From assembly GCA_022361395.1 (NCBI GenBank), contig JAKSAX010000484.1:1-44340 (forward strand): a stretch of 44,340 bases of DNA. The letters are read 5' to 3'. Positions 1 through 10,080 of the stretch are shown here, one piece after another. How positions within the stretch are numbered: position 1 is the first letter of the stretch; every line of letters starts with the position of its first letter. Source of the DNA: Desulfobacterales bacterium. Lineage in GTDB: Bacteria; Desulfobacterota; Desulfobacteria; Desulfobacterales; Desulfobacteraceae. Under the pieces are notes generated by a model. The model was not told the DNA's origin, ran no database searches, and saw nothing but the letters and a program-made list of their open reading frames with translations. A program made the position numbers and the translations under genes.

Positions 1-771
1 GAGGTTTAAGATAGAGCCCGTGGAGGTGGAAACAACGTCAAACAGCTCATCATCTTCATAGATGCTGTTATCTTCGAATTTAATATTCCTGACACTGGGT
101 TTTTCAGTTACTTCAAATACAACTTCAACCCCTCTGTCAAGACTCTCTTTTTTGACGACAACATTGTCAAAATACCCCATTTTGTAAATGAGGCTCATAT
201 CTTTGCTTAAGGTTTCCGGATTGAGCAGTTCCCCAGTCTGGGTTTTAATTACCCGGGAAATGGCATCAGATTCTATACGCTTATTTCCCGTTACCCTGAT
301 TGTGGATATGATCTGTTTTTGAAAGAGTTCGCCTATGATATCCCGGCTAATGGATGAGACAGCGGAAAACAGTCCTCCCATGTTCGGCGCCTGGGAAAAA
401 AAGGTCAGGGGCGGCTGTTTTTCATACACATTGTGCATCTGGCTGTCTATACTGATGCGCTGGCCAGAGATAAAGGTATACCCTGTGATGATCCAGTCCA
501 CGCCCATGCGGATACCCTCCTGGCGGAACCTGGCATAGTCCCATTCAGAGACATCGGAAGGTTTGTCCACAAGCACGACTGTTGCGCCGTCTTTCTCAAG
601 TTTTTCCTTCAGCATTTTAGGCAGGACGGTTTTTATCTTGTCGTTCGGTGTTTCCGCCTGAACTTCAAAGGGAAAAACGGCCACACTTACCTGTTGCCCG
701 GCAAATAGGGTGTTGATACAACAAAAGTAGAATAGAAATGCCAATCCTAAACCAATGCACGTTTTCTTCAT
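1..771 (-). CDS. bamA: Outer membrane protein assembly factor BamA, N-terminal part (POTRA) with additional TolB-N-like N-terminal domain; truncated by window start
   Basis: Manual translation of minus strand from ATG at 771 (MKKTCIGLGLAFLFYFCCINTLFAGQQVSVAVFPFEVQAETPNDK...STIRVTGNKRIESDAISRVIKTQTGELLNPETLSKDMSLIYKMGYFDNVVVKKE...), open to window edge; POTRA-like motifs; not listed in the ORF track because it runs off the edge. Confidence 0.85.
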   Translation of the reverse strand, partial: MKKTCIGLGLAFLFYFCCINTLFAGQQVSVAVFPFEVQAETPNDKIKTVLPKMLKEKLEKDGATVVLVDKPSDVSEWDYARFRQEGIRMGVDWIITGYTFISGQRISIDSQMHNVYEKQPPLTFFSQAPNMGGLFSAVSSISRDIIGELFQKQIISTIRVTGNKRIESDAISRVIKTQTGELLNPETLSKDMSLIYKMGYFDNVVVKKESLDRGVEVVFEVTEKPSVRNIKFEDNSIYEDDELFDVVSTSTGSILNL

Positions 772-803
772 AAATGTTTTCCTGAAAATAATTTTCATCA
801 TGT

Positions 804-1487
804 TTATGCCGGTATGATTCTGCCTTCTTTAAGGGTAACCTTGCGGTTCATCATGTCTGCAAGTTTGGCGTTGTGGGTAACAACAATAATTGTCATCCCA
901 AGCTCTTGGTTAAGATCCAGCAGAAGCCTGTGAACACTGTCACTGTTTTTTTGATCCAGGTTGCCGGTGGGTTCGTCTGCAAGCAGGATATCCGGATTCA
1001 TGACCAGGGCCCTGGCAATGGCAACCCGTTGTTGTTCTCCGCCGGACAACTCTTCAACCCGATGGTCAAAACGACTACCAAGTTCTACCCTTTCAAGCAT
1101 ATTTGCCGCATATTTTTCAATAGTTTTTTTGGACTTGCCTGCAATCAGCCCGGGAAGTAGGACATTTTCAAAAGCAGTAAATCCCTGGAGAAGATAATGA
1201 AACTGGAAAACAAAGCCGATTTTCCTGTTTCTGAATCCGGCAAGTTTTTCATCACCATAGGAGAACAGATCTTGTCCTTTATACATCAAAGAGCCGCTGT
1301 CCGGCTTGTCCAGCGTACCGATAATGTTCAGCAGTGTGGATTTCCCGATACCGGATGCCCCTACCACTGCCATTGTTTCCCCTTTATTAATACAAAGGTC
1401 CGCCTGGTTGAGAATTTCAAGCTCAGAGGACTTTGAGGTGAACTTTTTGCTGACCGCGTTCATTTCCAAAAGAGGGGTATCATCCAT
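804..1487 (-). CDS. lolD: Lipoprotein-releasing ABC transporter ATP-binding protein LolD
   Basis: Walker A GASGIGKST, LSGGEQQRVAIARAL signature, LLADEPTGNLD; start reassigned to MDDTPLLEMNAVSKKF, overlapping the lolC stop by 8 nt. Confidence 0.92.
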   Translation of the reverse strand: MDDTPLLEMNAVSKKFTSKSSELEILNQADLCINKGETMAVVGASGIGKSTLLNIIGTLDKPDSGSLMYKGQDLFSYGDEKLAGFRNRKIGFVFQFHYLLQGFTAFENVLLPGLIAGKSKKTIEKYAANMLERVELGSRFDHRVEELSGGEQQRVAIARALVMNPDILLADEPTGNLDQKNSDSVHRLLLDLNQELGMTIIVVTHNAKLADMMNRKVTLKEGRIIPA

Positions 1488-2703
1488 AACGAATGGCCTC
1501 CACAGGATCCATTCTTGATGCTTTATAAGACGGATACAGCGTAGAAAGAAAGCAGATAAATATTGCAGATACGGCAATCATCGCCACATCCGCGTATTCC
1601 AGCTGAACCGGAAGGGTCGAAAAAGGGTAGGCTTCAGGCAGCCGGATAAATTCATATTTTTTAAGGATATAACAGATTGCAACACCTGAGACCGTGCCGA
1701 TAAAAGTACCCAGAATTCCGATAATCATCCCCTTGATGATAAATATCCGCCTGATCATCCCATGGGTGGCTCCCATGGCCTTGAGTACGGCAATATCCTT
1801 TGTTTTTTCCATGACCATCATAATCAGGGCACTGGCAATATTGAAAGCCGCAACCAGAATGATGAGGGTAAGAATAACGAACATGGCGGTTTTTTCAAGT
1901 TTAAGCGCCGAAAAAAGGCTCTGATTGATGTCCATCCAGTCCCGGACGTAGAGCGGGTACTTTATGAACCCGAGGTGTTCATCTGTAAATTCTTTAACCC
2001 TGAATACCTGGTCGAGCCAGACCCCCAGGGCAGATATCTTACCCTTGGCCGCTACCAGGGACTGGGCCAGATCCAGGTGGACATAGGCAAGCATGCTGTC
2101 ATACTCCGACATTCCCGATTCAAAGGTTCCGGCCACAACAAAGCGTTTCATGGAAGGGATCTGTCCTATGGGAGATACAATACCTTTTGCCGACATGAGC
2201 AAAATTTTGTCACCGGTGATCACCCCTAGGGAATTGGCCAGTTCCTTACCCAGGATAATGCCTGGCATGGCGCCTTTTCCATGGCCTTTTGTCAGCGCGG
2301 ATTCCAGCTGATCCGGGCTGAAGCCTTTAATCAGGGCTGCACCGCTCTCAGGGGTAACCCCTCTGACCATGACACCTGAAAAAGACCTGCTGGTCCGGAT
2401 CATTGCCTGGCCGAACAATACGGGAGACACCCCTTTTACCCCAGGTAAAACGCGAATGGTTTCAATGAGCTTTTCATTGTTGGTAAAACTGCCGGCATAG
2501 TTCATGACAAGGAGATGGGGTTCCAGTCCGAGGATTCGTCTGCGGAATTCGGTTTCAGCACCGCTCATTACGGCAATCACCACAACCAATGCCATTACAC
2601 CTAGAATAACCCCGGCAACGGAAAGAAAGGTAATCAGAGATATAAACCCCTCTTTCCGTTTTGCCTTCAGATATTTTTTTGCTATGAAAAATTCAACAGT
2701 CAT
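1480..2703 (-). CDS. lolC: Lipoprotein-releasing ABC transporter permease LolC/LolE
   Basis: MTVEFFIAKKYLKAKRKEGFISLITFLSVAGVILGVMALVVVIAVMSG N-terminus, MacB-like periplasmic domain, C-terminal FtsX-type TM segments; adjacent to lolD. Confidence 0.92.
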   Translation of the reverse strand: MTVEFFIAKKYLKAKRKEGFISLITFLSVAGVILGVMALVVVIAVMSGAETEFRRRILGLEPHLLVMNYAGSFTNNEKLIETIRVLPGVKGVSPVLFGQAMIRTSRSFSGVMVRGVTPESGAALIKGFSPDQLESALTKGHGKGAMPGIILGKELANSLGVITGDKILLMSAKGIVSPIGQIPSMKRFVVAGTFESGMSEYDSMLAYVHLDLAQSLVAAKGKISALGVWLDQVFRVKEFTDEHLGFIKYPLYVRDWMDINQSLFSALKLEKTAMFVILTLIILVAAFNIASALIMMVMEKTKDIAVLKAMGATHGMIRRIFIIKGMIIGILGTFIGTVSGVAICYILKKYEFIRLPEAYPFSTLPVQLEYADVAMIAVSAIFICFLSTLYPSYKASRMDPVEAIRYG

Positions 2704-2714
2704 CAGGCAGCCAC

Positions 2715-4193
2715 TTAGGCGTTCTGTTTCATGTGCGGGAAGAGAATGACCTCTCTTATGGACGGGGAATCCGTCAACAGCATTACCAGACGGTCAATAC
2801 CTATACCCTCACCGGCAGTAGGCGGCATACCGAATTCCAGTGCTTCAACATAGTCGGAATCCATGATATGTGCTTCATCATTTCCTTCATCCCGTTGGCG
2901 CACCTGCATGAGAAAGCGGTTGTTCTGGTCTTCGGGGTCATTGATTTCAGAGAAGCCGTTGGCAATTTCCCTGCCGGCGATAAACAGCTCGAAACGGTCT
3001 GTAAGTTCCGGATCTGAGTCGCTTTTTCTGGACAGGGGAGATACTTCAACCGGATAACCGGTGATAAAAGTGGGTTGAATCAGTTTGGGTTCCACCAGGG
3101 TGTCGAATAGTTTGGTCAGTACTTTTCCGTGCCTGTCTTTTTTTGTTATATGGATGTCGTGTTTCTCTGCGTAATCCAAAAGCGCCTGGGTATCATTCAG
3201 AATGGCAGGGTCAATGCCGCCTATTTCCGACAGGGAATCAATCATCGGGATTCTTTTCCAGCCCTGTGAAAAATCAATGGTGTCACCCTGGTATTCCAGG
3301 CTGGTGCTGCCGGATACTGTCCGGACAATGTGCTCAAACATAACCTCGGTGAGATCCATAAGATCGTCATAGGTGGCATAGGCCTGGTAGAATTCAACCA
3401 TGGTAAATTCAGGATTATGCCGGGTAGAGACCCCTTCATTCCTGAAATTCCTGTTTATTTCAAAGACCTTTTCAAACCCGCCGACCACCAGCCGTTTGAG
3501 GTAAAGCTCCGGGGCAATGCGCAGAAACAACTCCATACCAAGGGCATTGTGCCAGGTTTTAAAGGGTGTGGCCTCGGCGCCTCCGGGCAGGGGCTGCATC
3601 ATCGGGGTTTCCACCTCCATGTATCCCTGGTCTTCGAAAAAACGGCGCATGGCTGCCACAATTGCACTTCTTTTGGTAAAAATCTCCCTGGCTTTTTCAT
3701 TCATGATCAGATCCAGGTAGCGTTGCCTGTATCTCTTTTCAGGGTCTTTAATACCATGAAACTTTTCAGGCAGGGGTCTTACCGCTTTTGCGAGAAGCCG
3801 GAACCCGTTTGCCAGAACGGTCCACTCTCCGGTCCTTGTCTTGAAAAGCGGGCCTGAAACACCTATGAAATCACCGATATCCAGTTTTTTGAACAAGGCG
3901 TAAACCTCGTCTCCCACCTTGTTTTTCTGGATATATACCTGCATCTGCTCTCCACTGTCCTGAAACCGTACAAAGGAGGATTTTCCCATCTTATTGACGG
4001 CCATCATGCGGCCGGCCAGGTGAAATTGCCTGCCCTCTTCCCCCAGTGTCTCTTCTTCTTCAAGAATAATTGACTTTATCTGGGAAACCGTGCACGTGGG
4101 TTTAAAATCATTCGGATATAAAGGGGTTCCCCCTTCTCTTATCTCGTTTATTTTTTCTTTGCGAAGCTTAAGCAGTTTGCTTATTTTATCCAT
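2715..4193 (-). CDS. lysS: Lysyl-tRNA synthetase (class II)
   Basis: Class II motifs (RYRQRYLDL, FRNEG.STRHNPEFTMVEFYQAYATYDDLM, GIGIDRLVMLLTDSPSIREVILFP). Confidence 0.97.
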   Translation of the reverse strand: MDKISKLLKLRKEKINEIREGGTPLYPNDFKPTCTVSQIKSIILEEEETLGEEGRQFHLAGRMMAVNKMGKSSFVRFQDSGEQMQVYIQKNKVGDEVYALFKKLDIGDFIGVSGPLFKTRTGEWTVLANGFRLLAKAVRPLPEKFHGIKDPEKRYRQRYLDLIMNEKAREIFTKRSAIVAAMRRFFEDQGYMEVETPMMQPLPGGAEATPFKTWHNALGMELFLRIAPELYLKRLVVGGFEKVFEINRNFRNEGVSTRHNPEFTMVEFYQAYATYDDLMDLTEVMFEHIVRTVSGSTSLEYQGDTIDFSQGWKRIPMIDSLSEIGGIDPAILNDTQALLDYAEKHDIHITKKDRHGKVLTKLFDTLVEPKLIQPTFITGYPVEVSPLSRKSDSDPELTDRFELFIAGREIANGFSEINDPEDQNNRFLMQVRQRDEGNDEAHIMDSDYVEALEFGMPPTAGEGIGIDRLVMLLTDSPSIREVILFPHMKQNA

Positions 4194-4454
4194 CGGTTTT
4201 TACTCTCATCGTTTGCGTTTATCAATTGTTTCAACAGATTAAGTCGGCTTGCCTGTCCGGGTGAAATCTTGAATTGTCCATAAATTAAAGGTTTTAAATT
4301 CTGCATTACAGGGACACCCGGCCACCAAAACACAATAAACTACTCTTTTTTACCTGAAATTGTCAAGATTTTGTTCCGGACAGTCGTTAGCCGGATTCTG
4401 ACCGATAACTGCCGGCGCCGAGGAAATCCTATGAAATGATTGGTTCTGAAAAAA

Positions 4455-5810
4455 TTAGAAACGGTCCCCCTGCTCTGTTCCCGGATCTTTTACGGGGCTT
4501 AACCGGAGGTCTGCATTTTTAAAGATCAGGGTAAACAGGGTGCCGCTGCCGGGAATTGATTCAAAATCAATCATACCTTCGTAGGCATCAATGATTCTGT
4601 GGATGATGGAAAGCCCTAGACCGGTTCCGTCCGCTTTGGTTGTATAAAAAGGGTCAAATATGTGGGAGGCCTTTTCCCGGACAATACCACTGCCCGTATC
4701 CCTGATGGTAAGGTACACCCTCTTATTTCTCGGTGCATTTAATGTAATAATTATCTTTCCGGTTCCCTCAATTGATTCGGCAGCGTTTTTAATAAGGTTC
4801 CAGAGGATCTGCTGAAGGTGAACCGGATCAATAACAACGGAAAGATCTTTCTCCAGTCGTGTGATCAGCTTAATCCTGGATTTCCAGTCCGGCGTGTTCA
4901 AAAAAAGTGTGACAACATCTTTTATGGCCCCTGCCATATCCAGTCTTACCGCATTGGTTGTTCTGGGTTTTGAAATGAGCCGGATATCATTAACGATCTG
5001 CTTGAGGCGGTCTGTTTCCCTCAGGATAATCTGCATCAGCCTGGCCTTGTCCGTACCGGATTCGGTTTCGTCCTCAAGCAGCTGGATGGAACCGGATAAA
5101 GAGGCCAGTGGATTTTTGATTTCATGGGCAATCCCGGCGATCATCTCATCCACTGCAGCCATTTTTTCAACACGCTTCAGATGCTCCTTGGTGATTTTGA
5201 GTTCCTGTCTGGCTGTTTTGAGCTGAAAAGAGAGAATACCGCTCAGGGCTGCAACGGCAAAACAGGCGGCAATGGTAATCACGATACGGTAAATGATCTG
5301 AGATTCATCCACGCTGGCGGAAAGTGGGGGGCCTGAACTAAAGGGGGAAAGTATTTTAAAATATTCAAACTCAATCAGCAGGCCGTACTGGAGGCTGGAT
5401 AAGGTGGCGATAACAAAGCTTCCCCGTTGGAGAAGCAGCATGGATGTATAAATAATTACCACCAGATACAAAAATGTGAATACGCTTTGAAATCCGCCTG
5501 TTATAAATATGATGACAGTTACAAAAAAAGTGTCTGCTATGGTCTGGAAGTAGGCCAGCAAAACCAGGTGCTTTCTTTGATTGAGCCAGAAAAAATAAAA
5601 AACCGACAGCCCTAAAACCACTGCAGCCATTTTATAAAGGGACAGGAACGGCTGGCTCAGGCTGGATCCTGTTTCACTGCTTGAGAAAAACAGGGTCGAA
5701 AAGATCAAGACAACGGCAAAAACGACCTTGGCCAGGATGATCCACCGGATCTGGATAAAGAGTTCCGGGTTGTTGGAAAATGTATTTTGGCGCTTTCTGT
5801 TGTCAGGCAT
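4455..5810 (-). CDS. Sensor histidine kinase, PilS-like (N-terminal TM segments, HisKA + HATPase_c)
   Basis: Multiple N-terminal TM segments, H-box GIAHEIKNPLASLSGSIQLL, N-box LWNLIKNAAESIEG, G-boxes DTGSGI / DGTGLGLSI; overlaps pilC by 1 nt. Confidence 0.85.
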   Translation of the reverse strand: MPDNRKRQNTFSNNPELFIQIRWIILAKVVFAVVLIFSTLFFSSSETGSSLSQPFLSLYKMAAVVLGLSVFYFFWLNQRKHLVLLAYFQTIADTFFVTVIIFITGGFQSVFTFLYLVVIIYTSMLLLQRGSFVIATLSSLQYGLLIEFEYFKILSPFSSGPPLSASVDESQIIYRIVITIAACFAVAALSGILSFQLKTARQELKITKEHLKRVEKMAAVDEMIAGIAHEIKNPLASLSGSIQLLEDETESGTDKARLMQIILRETDRLKQIVNDIRLISKPRTTNAVRLDMAGAIKDVVTLFLNTPDWKSRIKLITRLEKDLSVVIDPVHLQQILWNLIKNAAESIEGTGKIIITLNAPRNKRVYLTIRDTGSGIVREKASHIFDPFYTTKADGTGLGLSIIHRIIDAYEGMIDFESIPGSGTLFTLIFKNADLRLSPVKDPGTEQGDRF

Positions 5811-7018
5811 CAGAGGTTGCCGGCCATGGTAAATATCGGCAGATACATGGATATAACAAGACCGCCGATCACAATCCCAAGGAAAACCAGCATAAACGGC
5901 TCGATCATGTCTGTCATATTTTTTACCGCCTGATCCACTTCGTCATCATAAAAATCAGCAATTTTCTCCATCATCGTATCCAGGGCGCCGGTCGACTCCC
6001 CCACTGAAATCATAGAACAGACCATGGAGGGAAAGACACCGCTTTCCAGTAGGGGGTCGGCCATAGACCGCCCTTCGGCAATCCCGACTTTTACATCGCT
6101 GATGGCAAATTCAACAATTTTATTTCCCGCGGTTTTTCCTACGATATCCAGTGCTTCCAATATCGAAACCCCGCTGGACATCATGGTGGATGTGGTTCTT
6201 GTGAATTTTGCAACTGCCACCTTGCGGATAAGCATACCCACCACAGGCAGCCTCAGAAAAAGATCATCCATAAAGATCCGGCCTTTTTTTGTTCTATATA
6301 TCCGTCCTATAAGAAAGAATGTTGCAACAGTAGTTCCGAGTATCAGCCAGAAGTTGTTAATGGCAAATTCGCTGGCCATTACCACAAATTGCGTGGGTAA
6401 AGGCAGAGCAGAGTCCATGCTGGCAAACATCTCTTCAAAAACAGGGATAACAAATACCAGGATAATGGCGACAACTGCAACTGCCACAACCATGGTGATG
6501 GCGGGGTAGGTCATGGCACCCTTGATCTGCTTTTTCAGTTTTGACATTTTTTCCATGTAGTTGGACAGGCGCTGGAGGATGACATCCAGAATACCCCCTG
6601 CTTCACCGGCAGCGATCATGTTAACGAATAGCTCATTAAAAGTCTTGGGATATCGTCTCAGTGAGTCGGCAAAGGTTTCCCCGGATTCAACCGCTTCCTT
6701 TATTTTTTTGAGCTGCTTTTTAAAGGTGGGGTTTTCCTGCTGGGACTGCAGGATGTCAAGGCATTGAAGTAACGGCAAGCCAGCATCAATCATGGTGGAA
6801 AACTGCCTTGAGAAAATAATCACATCTGTCTCTTTTACTTTTGGCTGGAGAAATTCAATGTTTTCGAAAAGGTCTTTGGGTTTTTTCTTGATCCGGGTTA
6901 CGGTTATTTTACGGCGCTCAAGATTTGACCTGACCTGTTCCGGGCTTTCCGCCTCCATCTCTCCCTTGATCTTACGGCCTTTGGGATTTTTTCCTTTCCA
7001 CTCGTAAATCTCAGCCAT
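5810..7018 (-). CDS. pilC: Type II secretion/type IV pilus inner membrane platform protein PilC
   Basis: Full-length T2SSF-type protein: MAEIYEWKGKNPKGRKIKGEMEAESPEQVRSNLERRKITVTRIKKK..., FSRQFSTMIDAGLPLLQCLDIL, EPFMLVFLGIVIGGLVISMYLPIF. Confidence 0.95.
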   Translation of the reverse strand: MAEIYEWKGKNPKGRKIKGEMEAESPEQVRSNLERRKITVTRIKKKPKDLFENIEFLQPKVKETDVIIFSRQFSTMIDAGLPLLQCLDILQSQQENPTFKKQLKKIKEAVESGETFADSLRRYPKTFNELFVNMIAAGEAGGILDVILQRLSNYMEKMSKLKKQIKGAMTYPAITMVVAVAVVAIILVFVIPVFEEMFASMDSALPLPTQFVVMASEFAINNFWLILGTTVATFFLIGRIYRTKKGRIFMDDLFLRLPVVGMLIRKVAVAKFTRTTSTMMSSGVSILEALDIVGKTAGNKIVEFAISDVKVGIAEGRSMADPLLESGVFPSMVCSMISVGESTGALDTMMEKIADFYDDEVDQAVKNMTDMIEPFMLVFLGIVIGGLVISMYLPIFTMAGNL

Positions 7019-7223
7019 GATATATCCTTAATTGGTTTGTTTTTTGGAAAAAGCGCAATCCGTTCACTTCAGTCTAATGGTTTGCACAGGGTATTGCAAA
7101 AACAATTCCAGTTCGTCATATTAATTTTTGCCGTCCATAACGGGTCTCTTAACAATGGGATAATTGTAAATTCAGGATAGATATACTATATAAATTTCAA
7201 ATCACCTTTTCAACAGGAGTTAA

Positions 7224-9902
7224 TTGTTGGCCCCAAAAAAAAGATCCATTAAGGCAAAAACCATTATCACAAGCCACGTAAATGCGGATTTTGACGCTAT
7301 CGGCGCCATGCTGGCCGCCCAAAAGCTTTATCCCGGCGGGGTAATTATATTTCCCGGATCCCAGGAAAAGAGTCTGAGGGACTTTTTTATCAACTCCATG
7401 AGCTATCTGTTCAACATGGCGGATCCGTCAAAAATCGATTTTTCCGAAACCACCCGGCTGGTTATTGTTGACACCCGCCAGAAAAACCGGCTTACAGGGG
7501 TATCTGACCTGTTGGATAAGCCGGACCTGGCCATAGATATTTATGACCACCATCCCCCGATGCCCGGTGAGATAAGAGGGACCCGGGACGTGTCAAAGCC
7601 CTATGGGGCCACTACAACCATTATGTCGGAAATCCTCCGGGAAAAAAAGATCGGGTTAACAGGGGAAGAGGCCACAGTGATGGCCTTGGGAATTTACGAA
7701 GATACGGGGAATTTTACCTATACCTCCACCACACCGGCGGATTTTATCCAGGCAGGATATCTTCTCTCCTGCGGGGCAAGCCTGAACACCATTTCAAGTC
7801 TTGTGGTCAGGGAAATGAAAACCGAGCAGGTGACCTGGCTGAACGAGCTTATCAACGAAATGGCATCCCACCGGATCAACGGGATACAGGTTCATCTGTC
7901 AACCATATCCTCGCCTTCCTATATCAACGACCTTGCATCCATTGTTCAAAAAATTGTCAGGATGGAAAATCTGGATGTGTTTTTTGCCGTGGTTCTCATG
8001 GGAACAAAGGTAAACATTATTGCCAGGAACAGGAATCCTGAGGTGGATGTCGGCAAATTGCTTGCAGAGTTCGGCGGCGGAGGGCACAGCTATGCAGCAT
8101 CAGCCAAAGTAGAGAGTCAGACCCTGCCCCAGGTTGAGATGCGTCTTCTGGAGATGCTCAAGCGGCAGTTGAAGAGTGTTCTTGTCACTAAAAAACTGAT
8201 GTCTTCACCTGCCATTACCATTGATTCAAAATCCTCCTGTGAAGAGGCCGGCAGCCTCATGACAAGGTACAGCATAAATACCCTGCTGGCTGTGAACCGG
8301 GACAACCTGGGGTATGAAGGATACATTACGCGGCGGGTGGTGGAGAAATTGTTCTTCCATAAACTGGGCAGTCAGCCGGTATACGAATATATGGACTCAG
8401 AGGCTCAGTCTGTTTCTATTGATGCGGATCTTGCTGAAATAGAAGAAAAAATCATTGAGGCCAAGCAACGGATACTGCCGGTAATGGAAGACAACCAGAT
8501 CGTGGGCGTCATCACCCGGACCGATCTCCTGGATTATCTGGTTGAGCACAACAGGGAGGTATCCAGTTCTGAGAAGCAGGTCATTAACCGGCCAAATGCA
8601 AAAAAGAAATATATCCGCCACCTCCTTGACCAGCGCCTGGATGACCGGATCGGAAAGCTGCTGAAAGATATCGGAAGAACAGCCGAGGATCTTGGGCTTG
8701 ATATCTATGTTGTCGGGGGCTTTGTCCGCGACCTGATGCTGGACAGGCCCATAGAAGATGTGGATGTGGTGGTTGAAGGAGACGGTATCTCCTTTGCCAG
8801 ATACTATGCAAAAAAACACGGCTGCAGGGTAAATACCCATCATAAATTCAACACGGCCGTCATTGTGTTTCCTGACGGATTTAAAGTGGACGTTGCCTCT
8901 GCAAGGCTGGAGTATTACACCACGCCGGCCGCCCTGCCCATAGTGGAAAACTCTTCGATCAAGCTGGATCTGGCCCGGCGGGACTTCACAATCAACACCC
9001 TGGCTGTTGCGCTGAATCCGGATACCTACGGCACCCTGATTGATTATTTTGGTGCCGGCCGGGATCTGAAGGATAAAACCATCCGCATCATTCATAACCT
9101 GAGTTTTGTAGAGGATCCCACACGGGTGTTCAGGGCTATTAAATTTTCCAACCGGTTTGGCTTCAATATCGGAAAGGTAACCTCAAACCTGATAAAAAAC
9201 GCATTGAAAATAGACACCTTTAAGCATCTGAGCGGTTTGAGGGTGCTGTCTGAACTAAAGCAGATTTTAAGTGAGGATAATCCAATTCCCGCGGTGGAGA
9301 CAATTGCAGCGTACGGAATAGAAAAAATTATCCACAGGAACCTGTCCATTACACCGAATACCTATGATCTGTTTGATTCGGTGAACAAGGCATTGACCTG
9401 GCATGACCTGCTCTATGTGGATGAGGAATATCCACGGTGGGCCGTGTATTTCATGGCATTGCTGTACCGGCGTCCTTTCCGGGTCTGTGATGAGATTCTG
9501 ACCCGGCTGATGGTCCCGGTAAAAGAGAGGCAGATGCTGCTTGAGCGGCGCTATAAAGCGGAAAACAGGCTCAGTCTTATTGAAGCCAGGTTTCCCGTAT
9601 CCCGCCAGGAGATGTACTGGGGCCTGATCAATTTTAAAACCGAGTGCATTCTGTACATGATGGCGCTGACCAAAAATGAAGAGATTCAAAAGGCAATTTC
9701 CAACTTTTATACCCGCCACCGGTATGTGAAGCCGGTGATCAAGGGAAAAGACCTGCTGGCCATAGGGATCAAACCCGGTCCGGTTTTTACCCGGATCCTG
9801 AAGTTGATTTTAAATGAAAAACTGGACAATAAGCTGGGCACCAGAAAAGAAGAGATTGCATTTGCCACCAGGTATGCCATTGAAAATGATTTAATTGATT
9901 AG
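7224..9902 (+). CDS. CCA tRNA nucleotidyltransferase/poly(A) polymerase-type enzyme with N-terminal DHH phosphoesterase and CBS domains
   Basis: DHH-type motifs (SHVNADFDAIGAMLAAQKL, DHHPP, GGGGHSYAASAKV), paired CBS segments, then class II nucleotidyltransferase core (YVVGGFVRDLMLDRPIEDVDVVVEGDGI, RRDFTINTLAVAL, EDPTRVFRAIKFSNRFGF); non-ATG start. Confidence 0.93.
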   Translation: MLAPKKRSIKAKTIITSHVNADFDAIGAMLAAQKLYPGGVIIFPGSQEKSLRDFFINSMSYLFNMADPSKIDFSETTRLVIVDTRQKNRLTGVSDLLDKPDLAIDIYDHHPPMPGEIRGTRDVSKPYGATTTIMSEILREKKIGLTGEEATVMALGIYEDTGNFTYTSTTPADFIQAGYLLSCGASLNTISSLVVREMKTEQVTWLNELINEMASHRINGIQVHLSTISSPSYINDLASIVQKIVRMENLDVFFAVVLMGTKVNIIARNRNPEVDVGKLLAEFGGGGHSYAASAKVESQTLPQVEMRLLEMLKRQLKSVLVTKKLMSSPAITIDSKSSCEEAGSLMTRYSINTLLAVNRDNLGYEGYITRRVVEKLFFHKLGSQPVYEYMDSEAQSVSIDADLAEIEEKIIEAKQRILPVMEDNQIVGVITRTDLLDYLVEHNREVSSSEKQVINRPNAKKKYIRHLLDQRLDDRIGKLLKDIGRTAEDLGLDIYVVGGFVRDLMLDRPIEDVDVVVEGDGISFARYYAKKHGCRVNTHHKFNTAVIVFPDGFKVDVASARLEYYTTPAALPIVENSSIKLDLARRDFTINTLAVALNPDTYGTLIDYFGAGRDLKDKTIRIIHNLSFVEDPTRVFRAIKFSNRFGFNIGKVTSNLIKNALKIDTFKHLSGLRVLSELKQILSEDNPIPAVETIAAYGIEKIIHRNLSITPNTYDLFDSVNKALTWHDLLYVDEEYPRWAVYFMALLYRRPFRVCDEILTRLMVPVKERQMLLERRYKAENRLSLIEARFPVSRQEMYWGLINFKTECILYMMALTKNEEIQKAISNFYTRHRYVKPVIKGKDLLAIGIKPGPVFTRILKLILNEKLDNKLGTRKEEIAFATRYAIENDLID

Positions 9903-10080
9903 GCAGTCTTATGTCTTCAGCAGCTCAAAAAGAACTCTTAAATGAGAATTGCGGATAAGCAGATTGTATGCGGAAGGTTACTTCAGAAAGCAGTTGAGAC
10001 AAATGCCAAGGCTTGATAAAATCCGCTGTTTCTGATAGGTCCCCTGTGTCAGCAACCCAGAAATTATTTTAGGAAAAAAA

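Noticed and set aside
1762-2229. 155-aa plus-strand ORF inside lolC
   Set aside because: Antisense shadow ORF with no supporting signals.
8397-9095. 232-aa minus-strand ORF inside the DHH-CBS-CCA gene
   Set aside because: Shadow ORF opposite a clear nucleotidyltransferase domain.
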